Positions 9,328-19,798 are shown, counted from the stretch's first letter. The stretch: 64,000 nt of DNA from Chitinophagaceae bacterium (GCA_024707305.1 JANPZZ010000018.1:248001-312000), one strand, 5' to 3'. Translations and numbers: made by a program. The notes: generated by a model not told the origin, from the sequence alone.

Positions 9328-11749
9328 TCACGCCTCACGAATACTCTTTACCGGACTCACCGTTGCTGCCCTGAACGATTTGTATCCAACAGTAATCAAC
9401 GCTACAACTACCGAAGCAAACATCGCAATGGCAAAAATGCCTGCACCCATGTTGATACGGTAAACGAAGTTGTTTAACCAATTTGTCATCATAAACCAGG
9501 CAAGTGGGGCCGCAATCAGGAATGCAACAAGCACGAGGATTGCAAACTCTTTACTAAACAGGTAAAGGATATGCGCCACCGATGCGCCCAGCACTTTGCG
9601 AATACCTACTTCACGTCTGCGCTGTACCGCCATAAACGATACCAGTCCATATAAACCAAGACATGAAACGAAAATGGCGATTACCGCAAATGCTTTATAC
9701 AAAAGTGAGAGCTGATTTTCCTGCTGGTAAAATTCATTGATCCTTTCGTCGAGGAAATTGACAATTGTAGCATGTTGCGGGTTGAACTCATCCCACTTTG
9801 CAACAATCTTTTCACGAACCGAAGCCAGGTTTTTACTATTTATTTTTACAGAAGCATTGAAATAAAATATGCGGCGTGTAGAAATAAGTGTTGGCTTCGT
9901 ATCCTCACGAAGGGTGTTGGTTTTAAAATCGCGTACCACACCTACAATCGTTTTCCAGGGATTGCGACCGATGCGGATATCCTTACCTATCACGTCCTGC
10001 GGATCCTGGTGTCCCAACTTTTGCATCAGCGTCTGATTGATCACCACTTCTTTCATGGTATCGGCTGCACTAAAGCCCCTGCCCGCGAGAAAATCGATGC
10101 CAAAGGTTTTAAAATAATCTTCATCGCCATATTTCAGGAAAACATGAAAATCCTCATCATCACGATGATCAAATGCAAAATTGGTTGACCAGTTATTATT
10201 GCTCGACGGAACATCGCTACTAAATGTTACAGCTTCCACATCCGGAATCTTGAGCCATTCCTGTTTCAATGCTTCCTGTTTTGCATATACAGTACTATCA
10301 GTATTACTTGCGATCACCAACACCGCTTCTTTGTTGAACCCCAGATCAGCGTTTTGCACAGCATTCATTTGCGTAACGGCCACCACCGTGCCAATGATTA
10401 ATACCTGTGAAATGGCAAACTGCGATATCACCAATCCCCTTCGCAAAGAAATTCCTCCTACAGATGCAGAAGTAACTTTATTCTTCAGCGCCAGCATGGG
10501 TTTAAAACCTGAAACAATTAATGCGGGATAAAATCCCGACAACACGGTTACTGAAAAGAATAAAACCGCAGCCAGCAATAAAGTATCTGAAGTAATTAAT
10601 TGTAGCGGTTCTGTAATCATAGTGATATGTTTCACCAGGGGCAAACACAACCAGGCCAGGGCAAATGCTAACAACATAGACAGCAACACGAGCAATGCGG
10701 TTTCACCCATCATCTGCCAGAAAAGATTTTTTCGGTTACCACCCAGCACTTTGCGTACGCCAATTTCTTTACTTCTGTTTATTGCCTGCGATGTGGAGAG
10801 ATTGATAAAGTTGATACAGGCCATTACAAGTATGAAAATTCCTATCAACGACAGTGTCCACAAAGTTGACTTCGTAACCATATGGTCGCCGAGCGAATCA
10901 ATTCGGGTATCGAAATGCATCTCCCGTAATGGAAGGAGGTAGTTAATTCGTTGCGTATTACGCTGGGGCGGATAATATTCTTTTGAAAAAGCCTCCAGCT
11001 CGGAACTGAATGCAGCTTCTGTTTTTGTTTCGGGAAAGACGGGCATACAAACGGAAATTGCTGGTCGTGGTTCCTTTATCGCCGATATAATTGTAAATCT
11101 CTTTATTGCTACGCGCAGTTTCCATGGAAACAACCATTGCAATAGGTATTTCTGTATTGGCAGGAATGTTTTGGAGAATTCCCGCTACGCGTAGCGGGAT
11201 CACATTGTCGAGTTTTAAATGCTGGCCTGTAGCTCTTTTCCAGTCACCAAAATATTTGTTGGCCATGTCCTGTGTGAGCACAACCGTTCCAGGTTCTTTT
11301 AAAACATCTTTAGTGCCCAGCGTCCAGTCGTAGGGAAATACTTCAAACCATTCAGGGTCGGCAAAAAATATCCCTGAGTTTTCAATGTATTTATCACCAA
11401 CAGATTCATTTGCATTTTCGCCTAATATTGTAACCTGGCTCCCGTTTGAAGAATAAAGTGAACCAATGGTGATATCCGGAAATTTCATTCGCAGGTCATG
11501 CAGTGCGGGTTCTGGAACGCCCGCAGTATGGCTGGTATATTCAGCATTTTTATTCTGGGTTACAATTCCAAAAACCCGGTCATTGCCGGGGAGGAACTGG
11601 TCATAACTCAATTCATATCGCACCACCACAAAAAGCAGCAGGCAGGCTGCCAGGCCCACTGCAAGGCCGGTAATATTGATAATAGAAAATGCTTTGTTTC
11701 TCCAAAGCTGACGAAAAGCAATTTTCAGGTAGTTGCGAAACATAAACAA
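9328..11749 (-). CDS. MacB-like ABC transporter permease, copy 2 (frameshifted)
   Basis: The reconstructed protein is about 806 residues, joined by removing one base in the short T/C runs at 11032-11037 (FRLYARL into PETKTEAAFSSEL). The N-terminus RQLWRNKAFSIINITGLAVGLA is the first membrane helix. A MacB_PCD-type periplasmic domain follows, then FtsX helices with EIGVRKVLGGNRKNLFWQ, and a second half with EVGIRKVLGASVAHILYLFSK. It lies 6 bp downstream of permease 3, implying one transcript. Role as for copy 1: transmembrane subunit working with one of the two operon ATPases. Confidence 0.87.
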
Positions 11750-11755
11750 CAGGAT

Positions 11756-14180
11756 TTATTCGGTTCTTAAGCTCTTTACAGGATTTGACAGGGCCGCACG
11801 TATGGTTAGAAAACTGATCGTGATTAATGCAATAAATGAAGCAACCACACCTGCTGCAATAAAAATCCACCAGGCGATACCCACGCGATAGGCAAAATTT
11901 TCAAGCCAGTTATTCATCGCAAACCATGCAATGGGGAATGCAAGGGCCGCTGCAATTGCCACAAGTTTGAGGAAATCGATGGACAACAACACAACAATAC
12001 TTCGCACATTTGCACCCAATACTTTTCGAACACCGATCTCTTTCTTACGTTGCGAAATCATGAAGGCTGACAGACCGAACAGGCCCAGACATGCAATCAA
12101 AATAGCGATCGCAGAAAAATAGCTGAATAAGGATGCCTGACGGGTTTCCGCTTCATACAGGTCTTTATACCTTTCGTCGATGAAGCTGTAATCGAAGGGC
12201 GTTTCGGGAAAATGTTGTTTCCATTTTTGTTCAAGCGATGCAAGTGATGAGGCGATATCTCCACCTGCGAGTTTTAATGACACCTTGCCAAATGCGGCCT
12301 GAGAAGAATTTCCATATTGAAAAATCATCGCACTGATTGGCTGGTGTAAACTTTCAAAATGGAAATCTTTTATAACGCCGATAACCATGCCACGTTGCCC
12401 GCCGTAGATTAGCGGGCGTCCCACAGCATTTTCATGATTCCATCCCAGAACTTTTACAGCAGCTTCATTCAACACAAAACTGGCGGTATCAGCACCAAAA
12501 TCACGGGAGAAATAGCGCCCCGACTTCATCTGAATACCATAAGTATCCGCGAAATCGTAATCCGTTACCAGGTATTTGATATCGGCTGACAAAGGAACTG
12601 TAGTATCGCCACTTGGTGCAGAAGCACCGCTATTGTCCAGCAATCTTCCAGTGGGAATACGCGAACTAACGGACATATTTACTACGTACGACTCATTCTT
12701 TATATGGCTGCGGAAAGCTTCAAATGAATTCGCCATTTCAACACTCATATTAAAGCTGATTAGCTTTTCGCGGTCGTACCCGAGTGATTTCTTTTGTAAA
12801 AAATTCAATTGTTGTATTACAACCAGTGTAGTGATGATCAGGATAATACTGATTCCAAATTGCGATACCACCAATACTTTCCGGAAGGAAACGCTTTTTC
12901 TTTTTGGAGTAAACAAACTTTTCAACGTTTTTGCCGGCTGAAATGAGGAGAGGAATAAAGCTGGATATATACCCGCAATGATTCCTAAAATAAATGGTGC
13001 CGACAGGTAGACAATGATAATTGCCGGTTGCATTAACCAGTTTATCGATAACTCTGCTCCGGTAACACGACTTACAAATGGCAATAAAAGGTAAGTCAAC
13101 AAAGTTGCTACCAGTAATGACAACCAACAAACTAATACCGACTCACTCAAAAACTGCAATACCAATGATTTTTTTCCCGGCACCTACGGCTTTTCGAATG
13201 CCGATTTCCCTTGCTCTTAAAGAAGATCGCGCAGTTGAAAGATTCATGTAGTTAATACATGCAATCAATAATATAAAAATGGCAATGGCGCTAAATATAT
13301 AAACACGTTTAATATCGCTGTTTCGTCCACCTTCATCATCGAGGTTAGAATGCAGATGTATTGAAGTTAGTGGCTGCAAATCAAGTGTCGTCATCTTCGA
13401 TGGCTGATTGCCGGCATACTCCATCTGAAGATGTTTATCAATGAAAGATGGAAACCGGTTGATTGTTTGTTGCACATCGTGCCCCTGTGGCAACAGGACA
13501 TAAGTCAGGAATGCATTATTGCCCCAGTTTCTGCGTAATCTTTCTTCACCATAGACTGTGTTGTCGCGGAGTGTACTAAACGACAAAAGCATTTCGGGCC
13601 TGATATGCGAGTTGGAGGGAAAGGACTTATAAACGCCTGTTACTTTTAAATCGAATGTACTGTTATACCGAATCGATTTATCCATCGGATCTGCTGCACC
13701 AAAATATTTTTTGGCCATTTCTTCCGACAACATAATTGAATAGGGATCTACAAGTGCTGATTTTGGATTTCCCTTTATTACCTCTACATCAAACACATCA
13801 AAGAGAAATTCATCCGCGATAAAAAGTCCCGCCTCATTGAATCGCTTTTCCCCCACCATTAATGGTATCGTAGGAAAATTCAGTAAGCGCGTCATTTTTT
13901 GGAATTCAGGAAATTCCGAAGGCATATAATGACCAAAAGGAGGGGATACTGAACTTAATTTCAGCGCCAGGGTTCCATCCTGTGTATAGAAATTGCGGGT
14001 AAGACGATAAATATTGTCCGCATTTTTATGGTACTTATCAAAACTCAACTCCCTGTGGATATAAGCAGCAATCAACAGGCAACAGGTCAACCCCATGGTG
14101 AGACCAAACAGATTGATAGTTGATATAAACTTATAGCGTAGCAAATTTCGCCAGGCTATAGTTATGTAATTACGAATCAT
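11756..14180 (-). CDS. MacB-like ABC transporter permease, copy 3 (frameshifted)
   Basis: The product is about 807 residues when one T is removed from the T7 run at 13169-13175, joining IRKAVGAGKK to SLVLQFLSESVLV. The N-terminal helix (RYKFISTINLFGLTMGL), MacB_PCD periplasmic domain, REIGIRKAVGAGKK loop and second FtsX half with EIGVRKVLGANVRS are all visible. It is the permease nearest the upstream ATPase (30 bp away) and so its most likely direct partner. The break falls at the conserved Lys-rich loop, where A-runs are intrinsic to the family. Confidence 0.87.
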
Positions 14181-14210
14181 GGCTATACTTTAAGACGGTG
14201 AGCTGGCTTC

Positions 14211-14888
14211 CTAGACCATTATATTCTCGAGAACGGTTTGTCCGTCGAGCATACGAATGATGCGGTGGCTGTAACGTGCGTCATGTTCACTGTGCGTAAC
14301 CATTACGATCGTTGTTCCCTGCTCATTCAGGTCTGTAAGCATTTGCATTACTTCATTACCATTGCTGCTATCAAGGTTACCGGTAGGTTCATCGGCGAGA
14401 ATTAACTTGGGATTATTCACCACTGCACGCGCCACCGCAACACGTTGTTGCTGACCACCCGACAACTGTTGGGGATAGTGGTTACGGCGATGCATGATCT
14501 GCACTTTATCGAGCACTTCTTCTACTCTCTTCTTCCGATCTGCGGCTTTAACGCCAGTATAAATAAGAGGCAGCTCAACGTTTTCAAATACCGTCAGCTC
14601 GTCAATCAGATTAAAGCTCTGGAATACGAAACCGATATTGTGCTTGCGCAAGTCAGCACGTTTCCTTTCATTAAAGTGTGCCACTTCAATGTTGTTGAAA
14701 ACAAAGCTTCCTGCATCGGCATCATCCAGCAATCCGAGGATATTCAGGAGCGTGGATTTTCCACAACCCGAAGGACCCATGATGGCAACAAACTCGCCTT
14801 CCTTTATCTCCATCGATAATTTATTGAGAGCAACCGTTTCCACTTCTTCGGTACGGTAAATCTTCTCAAGGTCTTTAATCTTTATCAT
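14211..14888 (-). CDS. ABC transporter ATP-binding protein (MacB/LolD type), first copy
   Basis: The 225-residue protein has Walker A GPSGCGKST, Q-loop VFQSFNLIDELTV, signature LSGGQQQRVAVARAV, Walker B LILADEPTG, D-loop residues in NLDSSNG and the switch His in VTHSEHDA. It is a canonical ATPase of macrolide/lipoprotein-type exporters. It differs from the second ATPase at 5790-6455 in its cleaner QQQRVAVARA signature. It follows the small secreted protein and precedes permease 3 in the same operon. Confidence 0.93.
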   Translation of the reverse strand: MIKIKDLEKIYRTEEVETVALNKLSMEIKEGEFVAIMGPSGCGKSTLLNILGLLDDADAGSFVFNNIEVAHFNERKRADLRKHNIGFVFQSFNLIDELTVFENVELPLIYTGVKAADRKKRVEEVLDKVQIMHRRNHYPQQLSGGQQQRVAVARAVVNNPKLILADEPTGNLDSSNGNEVMQMLTDLNEQGTTIVMVTHSEHDARYSHRIIRMLDGQTVLENIMV

Positions 14889-14919
14889 CTTGGTTTATTT
14901 ATAGTATTTAGTAACGTTA

Positions 14920-15111
14920 TTATATATCCAGTACTAAAAAATGTACAGGAGAAAGGTCGTGGCCAGCACTCACTTTTGCCGGCTTCTTTGCAACCGATGT
15001 CGATTTTGTTCCCACACGCATCGCCTTTCCATCCACCGACACGTGACGCGCCTGTGTTGCAATCGCCAACAGGATGGCAAACAACAATATCACAGATGGT
15101 TTCATTTTCAA
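14920..15111 (-). CDS. Small exported protein of unknown function inside the efflux operon
   Basis: A 63-residue frame between the adaptor (15 bp away) and the ATPase. Residues 1-21 are a signal peptide (PSVILLFAILLAIATQA, cleavage TQA-RHV). The short mature part is basic and Ser/Val/Lys-rich and ends HFLVLDI. I know no family for it. Position, spacing and a clean signal peptide argue that it is a real gene, perhaps an accessory periplasmic peptide of the transporter. A chance frame cannot be excluded. Confidence 0.5.
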   Translation of the reverse strand: MKMKPSVILLFAILLAIATQARHVSVDGKAMRVGTKSTSVAKKPAKVSAGHDLSPVHFLVLDI

Positions 15112-15126
15112 AATTGTTTATAACAG

Positions 15127-16377
15127 TTATTTCAATATTAATTCCTGCATCGACCCATAATTTTCATAACTGGATACGATTACTTTATCACCTGCTTTCA
15201 AGCCGCTTAACACTTCATAGTAGTCAGGACTTTGTTTACCCAGCTTCACATCCACTTTGTATGCTTTTGTTCCATCTTCACTCAGCTTGAATACCCAGTT
15301 GCCACCGGTTTGCTGGAAGAAACCTCCTTTTGCCAGCAGGAGCGATTGCGTTTCGTCACTCAGTGCCAAACGGATTTGTAATGTTTGTCCACGGCGAATA
15401 CCTGTTGGTACTGTTCCTTCAAACTCCATGTCTACCTGGAATCTTCCGTTGGTCACCTGCGTGTACACTTTTTTAATTTCCAGTTTATAATCTTTACCGG
15501 CGAAAGTGAATGTACCCTGTAAGCCGGAGTAAATACGTGAGATATAATGTTCATCCACATCTACACGAACTTTAAAACCACTGAGCACATCGAGCTGTCC
15601 GAGGCGTTCACCTTTATTTTTTGACTGACCAATTTCTGCATCCAGCGAAGTCAATTGTCCATCTACAGGTGCGCGCACTACCAGGTCACCCACTTTTTTA
15701 CGCATTACCTGCAAAGCGTTCTGTGTTCGCGCATAAGACTGGCTGGCCTGGTTCAGCTCCTGTTTGGTTGAAATAGAATCCTGATTGAGGATTTCTTCCG
15801 ACAATCTTTTCTTTTCAAGCTGGTAGCGATATTCGTTCTCCGACTTTTTCAGCTCCTGTAAGCCAATCGCCTTTTTCTCGTAAAGTTTTTGATTGAGCTT
15901 ATATACACGTTCAGCCTCGCGAAGCGTGCTCTCCACATCCGTCATCTGGTTTAGTTTGGAAATTGTATTCTGGCGGGCTGCGTTCTGCGAAATCTGCATT
16001 TGCGTAAGCAGGTTGTACACACTGGTTTCCTGATTCACAAGACTCAGTTCCAGATCTGTATTTGACAGGCGAAGAATGGGTTCACCTTTTTTCATAATAG
16101 CTCCGTCTTCCACATATTTTTCCTCAACGCGGCCACCTTCGAGGGCATCGAGATAAATCGTTGTGATGGGAAGTACCACGCCATTTACAGGAATGAATTC
16201 CTGAAAGGGGCCGTTCTTCACTTCGAATACATTGATACGCTCTGAATCAACATTCAACCGCGATTTTCCAGAAGTAAGCCAATAACTGCCCAGGATTAAG
16301 ACGATCACACCCACAATTCCGACCAGCGTCATAATCCTTTTACGGTTCCATTTCTTTTTTGCAATTACACGATCCAC
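15127..16377 (-). CDS. HlyD/MacA-type periplasmic adaptor (membrane fusion protein)
   Basis: The 416-residue protein has a cytoplasmic basic start (KKKWNRKR), one membrane helix (about 17-36), a lipoyl/barrel-sandwich half (GGRVEEKYVEDGAIMKKGEPIL), a long coiled-coil hairpin (about 120-220) and the returning half (VRAPVDGQLTSLDAEIGQSKNKGERLG), then beta-barrel and membrane-proximal domains. It bridges inner-membrane permeases to the TolC channel. It is the first gene of the operon and has a sigma-54-like promoter 48 bp upstream of its start codon. Confidence 0.92.
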   Translation of the reverse strand: MDRVIAKKKWNRKRIMTLVGIVGVIVLILGSYWLTSGKSRLNVDSERINVFEVKNGPFQEFIPVNGVVLPITTIYLDALEGGRVEEKYVEDGAIMKKGEPILRLSNTDLELSLVNQETSVYNLLTQMQISQNAARQNTISKLNQMTDVESTLREAERVYKLNQKLYEKKAIGLQELKKSENEYRYQLEKKRLSEEILNQDSISTKQELNQASQSYARTQNALQVMRKKVGDLVVRAPVDGQLTSLDAEIGQSKNKGERLGQLDVLSGFKVRVDVDEHYISRIYSGLQGTFTFAGKDYKLEIKKVYTQVTNGRFQVDMEFEGTVPTGIRRGQTLQIRLALSDETQSLLLAKGGFFQQTGGNWVFKLSEDGTKAYKVDVKLGKQSPDYYEVLSGLKAGDKVIVSSYENYGSMQELILK

Positions 16378-16424
16378 TTTGTATGTTCTTTAGATTGAAA
16401 ATTTACCGGGTTTGCCAAATAGGG

Positions 16425-16440
16425 GGCCAACCACGTGCCG
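16425..16440 (-). promoter_or_regulatory. Candidate sigma-54 promoter of the efflux operon
   Basis: On the minus strand the sequence is CGGCACGTGGTTGGCC. It keeps the -24 GG and -12 GC pairs at the correct 10-bp interval of the consensus TGGCACGnnnnTTGC. It lies upstream of the adaptor start codon (16377), which predicts a leader of roughly 35 bases. The neighbouring divergent gene encodes a sigma-54 activator, a strong contextual match. Confidence 0.68.
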
Positions 16441-16504
16441 TACAAAGTCAACAATATGCCAGAACTTAAATACACTGTAAAACAGGCACTTGTACCGCCC
16501 GTTT

Positions 16505-16554
16505 TTCGTCCGCTCGTCCGCTGGTGATACAATCACTGTCCGGTTTTGATACAG
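16505..16554. promoter_or_regulatory. Possible activator (enhancer) sites upstream of the sigma-54 promoter
   Basis: Between the promoter and the regulator gene are repeated short motifs: CGTCCGCT twice in tandem (about 16507-16522), TGATACA twice (about 16524 and 16547) and CTGTCCGG (about 16536). They lie roughly 65-130 bp upstream of the -24 element, where NtrC-type activators bind. A similar CTGTCCGTTTT (minus strand) occurs near 6590, upstream of the second ATPase gene. Confidence 0.35.
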
Positions 16555-16649
16555 TACACGCCCCTTCAAAAATTGCTAAAAAATTAGTTGCCATCACTTT
16601 GTATTTATGGTATAATTGCAGCCTGTGTGAACTGTCAAATAAGACAGTC

Positions 16650-18020
16650 ATGAGTAAAACGATGAATCTTAAGAACGCCTCCATCCTTGTTGTTGATGAT
16701 GACCCAGATGTACTGACTGCTGTCCGCCTGTTGTTAAAGACGGAAGTAAAAGAAGTTGTAACGGAAAAAAATCCGGAGAATCTCAGGCATCATCTATCCA
16801 AAGAAATGTTTGATCTGATCCTGCTTGATATGAACTTCAACAGTTCAATCAATACAGGAAATGAAGGTATTTTCTGGTTAAAGGAAATACGTCGTGCAAA
16901 ACCTGACATGTCGGTCATCATGATTACAGCTTATGGTGATATTGACCTGGCAATTCGATCGCTGAAAGAAGGTGCCGCAGATTTTGTGGTAAAACCCTGG
17001 CACAATGAAAAACTGATCAGCACCATTAAAGACATTCTGAAGCAGAAAGGAACGAAAGGCGGAAGAACTTCTTCCATTGCATCCGGTAATGTTACGAGAA
17101 ATGAGCTGCTGGGTGAATCCGAAATCATGCTGGACATCTTTCACAAAATCGAAAAGATTGCTCCAACCGATGCCAATATCCTGATACTGGGTGAAAATGG
17201 AACGGGGAAGGACCTGATCGCGAAAGCGATTCACCAGCATAGTATGCGCAAAGACAAATCCTATGTAAAAGTGGATGTAGGCGCGCTTACAGAAACACTG
17301 TTTGAAAGCGAGTTGTTTGGCCATAAAAAAGGCGCTTTCACTGACGCGCGCGAAGATCGCGCTGGCCGGTTTGAAATGGCGAATGGTGGCACATTGTTTT
17401 TGGATGAAATTGGAAACATTCCCCTGCACCTGCAGGCAAAACTTTTGACTGCTTTACAAAACAGGACAATAACCCGTTTGGGTAGTAATGAATCAATTCC
17501 CGTTGATCTCCGTTTAATTTGCGCAACCAACCTGCCCCTTGCAGAACTTGCCAATGAAAACCGCTTCAGGAAGGATCTTATTTATCGTATCAATACCGTT
17601 GAAATTATTGTACCGCCGCTTCGTCGTCGCGAAAATGATATCATGTTGCTGGCAAAACATTTTGGAAAAATTTACAGCAACAAATACATGAAACCCGAGC
17701 CGGAGTTTGATGAAAAAGCAGCGGAAAAATTGATGAACCACAGCTTCCCCGGTAATGTACGCGAACTGCAATACATCATAGAAAGGGCAGTGATCATGGC
17801 TGACAGCAATCGCCTGGAAGCAAAAGATCTGATCTTCTCTCCTATTGAATCCGGATCGGGCACCGTTAATGAATCTGGTGAAACCACATTGAGCGAAGTG
17901 GAAAAGAACACCATCCTGAAAGTAATCGAAAAACATAGCGGTAATATTACCAAAGCAGCAAAAGAATTAGGTTTAACACGCACGGCCCTTTACCGGAGAC
18001 TTAATAAATATGACATTTAA
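16650..18020 (+). CDS. NtrC-family sigma-54-dependent response regulator
   Basis: The start at 16650 gives 456 residues beginning just before the receiver domain (ILVVDDDPDV); Met5 is an alternative. The receiver has the acidic pocket at 16-18, phospho-acceptor Asp60 (LILLDMNFN) and the conserved Lys in VVKPW. The AAA+ domain (about 150-370) has Walker A GENGTGKD, Walker B GGTLFLDEIGN and the sigma-54 contact loop as GAFTDA rather than GAFTGA. A Fis-type HTH closes the protein (NITKAAKELGLTRTALYRRL). It overlaps the kinase gene by 11 bp and is transcribed away from the efflux operon, which it probably activates. Confidence 0.93.
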   Translation: MSKTMNLKNASILVVDDDPDVLTAVRLLLKTEVKEVVTEKNPENLRHHLSKEMFDLILLDMNFNSSINTGNEGIFWLKEIRRAKPDMSVIMITAYGDIDLAIRSLKEGAADFVVKPWHNEKLISTIKDILKQKGTKGGRTSSIASGNVTRNELLGESEIMLDIFHKIEKIAPTDANILILGENGTGKDLIAKAIHQHSMRKDKSYVKVDVGALTETLFESELFGHKKGAFTDAREDRAGRFEMANGGTLFLDEIGNIPLHLQAKLLTALQNRTITRLGSNESIPVDLRLICATNLPLAELANENRFRKDLIYRINTVEIIVPPLRRRENDIMLLAKHFGKIYSNKYMKPEPEFDEKAAEKLMNHSFPGNVRELQYIIERAVIMADSNRLEAKDLIFSPIESGSGTVNESGETTLSEVEKNTILKVIEKHSGNITKAAKELGLTRTALYRRLNKYDI

Positions 18021-19353
18021 AAATTACGAATGGAGAATACTGGCAAGGGTGTTGCTTTTAACAGCAACACTTATTGGCGTTGCCCTTTTATTTGTCCATT
18101 CTTATTATATATATCTCGTATTAATAATACCGGTAGTTGTCTACCAGGTAGTAGACATGTATCGCCAGCAGCGAAAAGCGCAGGCGGAGCTTGATCAGTT
18201 TGTGGAAGCAATCCATTATCGTGATTTCTCCCGTTATTTCGACGTAAAACACGCTTCTTCCGAAATCCAAACCCTCCGCCAGGGGTTCAACGAGATCAAT
18301 ACTACTTTCAAGGTAATCAGCAAAGAAAAAGAAACACAATACCAGTATCTCCAAAAAATCCTGGAACTGATTGACACCGGTATTCTTTCTTATGATGACA
18401 AATCGGGTGAGGTGGTGTGGATGAACGAATCGCTAAAGCGGATGTTGCATTTACCTTATTTAAAAACGATACACTCACTGGCACGTCGCGACCAGGAATT
18501 GTATAATGATGTGCTTACACTGAAACCCGGTGGTACATTAATTAGTTCAGCACGTGCAGATAAAACAAGTTTTAAAGTCTTGTTGTCAGCAACAGCATTT
18601 CAGACCGAAGGAAATGTATATAAACTGATCGCGTTTCAAAACGTAAATGAAGCGCTGGACGAAACCGAATCAAAAGCATGGCAAAAGCTGTTGAGTGTAT
18701 TAACGCATGAGATTATGAATTCAGTGGCGCCCATTTCTTCATTGGCAGAAACACTAAAGAACAGGCTACAGCAAGCTTCATCAGAATTAGATAATGAATC
18801 GGGAATTGTAGATGATTTGGAAGTGGGCATTGAAACTATCAAACGCCGGAGCGAGGGCTTGTTGAAATTTGCCGAAACTTATCGCAACCTCAATAAGATT
18901 ACCACACTGAATATTGAAAAAGTGTATGTGCGTGATTTGTTTGAAAACCTTTTACAGTTAATGCAGCCCACACTTGAGGCTAAGAATATAGAGATTGAAA
19001 CGATCCTTCGCGAAATGGATATGCATCTGGAAATTGACGTCAACCTCGTTGAACAGGTGATGATCAATCTTATGGTAAATGCGATGGAAGCGGTGAAGGA
19101 TAAACCCGAACCCCGCATTGTTTTATCGGCGTTTCATACCAATAACCGTCGTCCGGTTATCCGCATTGGCGACAATGGCGCAGGCATGCCTCCGGAAATT
19201 TTAGAAAAGATCTTTATTCCATTCTTCAGTACGAAAAAAAGTGGCAGCGGCATTGGGTTGAGTTTGTGTAAACAGATTATGATGTTGCACAAAGGAAATA
19301 TCCAGGTGCAAAGTGTGGAAGGAGAAGGAACAGCATTTTCTTTGCAGTTTTGA
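18010..19353 (+). CDS. Membrane sensor histidine kinase partner of the NtrC-type regulator
   Basis: The 447-residue protein has two N-terminal membrane helices (about 9-45) with a very short periplasmic loop, a HAMP/PAS-like middle (about 60-220), the phospho-acceptor His233 in SVLTHEIMNSVAPI, and a HATPase domain with NLMVNAMEAV, GDNGAGM and GSGIGLSL. Little is exposed outside the membrane, so it probably senses an intramembrane or cytoplasmic cue, such as envelope or drug stress. The start codon lies inside the end of the regulator gene, so the two are translationally coupled. Confidence 0.93.
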   Translation: MTFKNYEWRILARVLLLTATLIGVALLFVHSYYIYLVLIIPVVVYQVVDMYRQQRKAQAELDQFVEAIHYRDFSRYFDVKHASSEIQTLRQGFNEINTTFKVISKEKETQYQYLQKILELIDTGILSYDDKSGEVVWMNESLKRMLHLPYLKTIHSLARRDQELYNDVLTLKPGGTLISSARADKTSFKVLLSATAFQTEGNVYKLIAFQNVNEALDETESKAWQKLLSVLTHEIMNSVAPISSLAETLKNRLQQASSELDNESGIVDDLEVGIETIKRRSEGLLKFAETYRNLNKITTLNIEKVYVRDLFENLLQLMQPTLEAKNIEIETILREMDMHLEIDVNLVEQVMINLMVNAMEAVKDKPEPRIVLSAFHTNNRRPVIRIGDNGAGMPPEILEKIFIPFFSTKKSGSGIGLSLCKQIMMLHKGNIQVQSVEGEGTAFSLQF

Positions 19354-19528
19354 GATGCTTTTAAAGCAGGGCGAATGTGGTGATGTGACAATGTGAAAAT
19401 ATGGAAATGAGAAAATGAGGAAATGTGAAAATGTGGAGATGAGAAAATGAGGAAATGTGGCAATGACCTTTTGAACTAATCTCCTTCCGCACTTTAATGA
19501 AATTTCCCGCTTCCCCAACTCTAAACAG
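19354..19528. repeat. Octamer repeat array after the kinase gene (left arm of the island)
   Basis: About 19379-19466 is built of degenerate 8-bp units ATGTGAAA, ATGAGGAA, ATGAGAAA, ATGTGGAG. The purine-rich strand is the sense strand of the upstream gene. The opposite arm (20298-20395) is pyrimidine-rich with the same period, so the arms are complementary. Confidence 0.75.
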
Positions 19529-19700
19529 ACCTCCGCGCGCTCCGCGGAACCTCGGCGAACTCGGCGTGAAAAAAAAGAAGGAGAGCTTGCACTTTTCTTT
19601 GGTAATAAAAAAAATGCAAATAACTTTTGAATTGCCACCAGTCATTTATGCGAGAAAATTTCACGCAGAGTGCGCCGAGGACCCGCAGAGTGCGCAGAGG
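19529..19700. repeat. Hairpin-forming repeat unit 1
   Basis: A left arm at 19529-19571 (CCTCCGCGCGCTCCGCGGAA...GGCGTGAAA) and a right arm at 19659-19700 (TTTCACGCAGAGTGCGCCGA...CGCAGAGG) are imperfect reverse complements. They enclose a loop of about 87 bp with GAAGGAGAGCTTGCAC and TTTTGAATTGCCACCAGTCA. This copy has the most diverged left arm. Open frames through it are not believable genes. Confidence 0.7.
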
Positions 19701-19798
19701 AAATGTGGAAATGAGAAAATGAGGAAATGTGAAAATAGATTTATAGCTGCTTTCTTTTTTCAGGTCTGATGACTACTTCCGGTATTGACACGCTGATC

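Noticed and set aside
6768-14180. Recent gene triplication of the permeases
   Set aside because: The three proteins share fold and motifs but are strongly diverged, with no long stretches of identical DNA.
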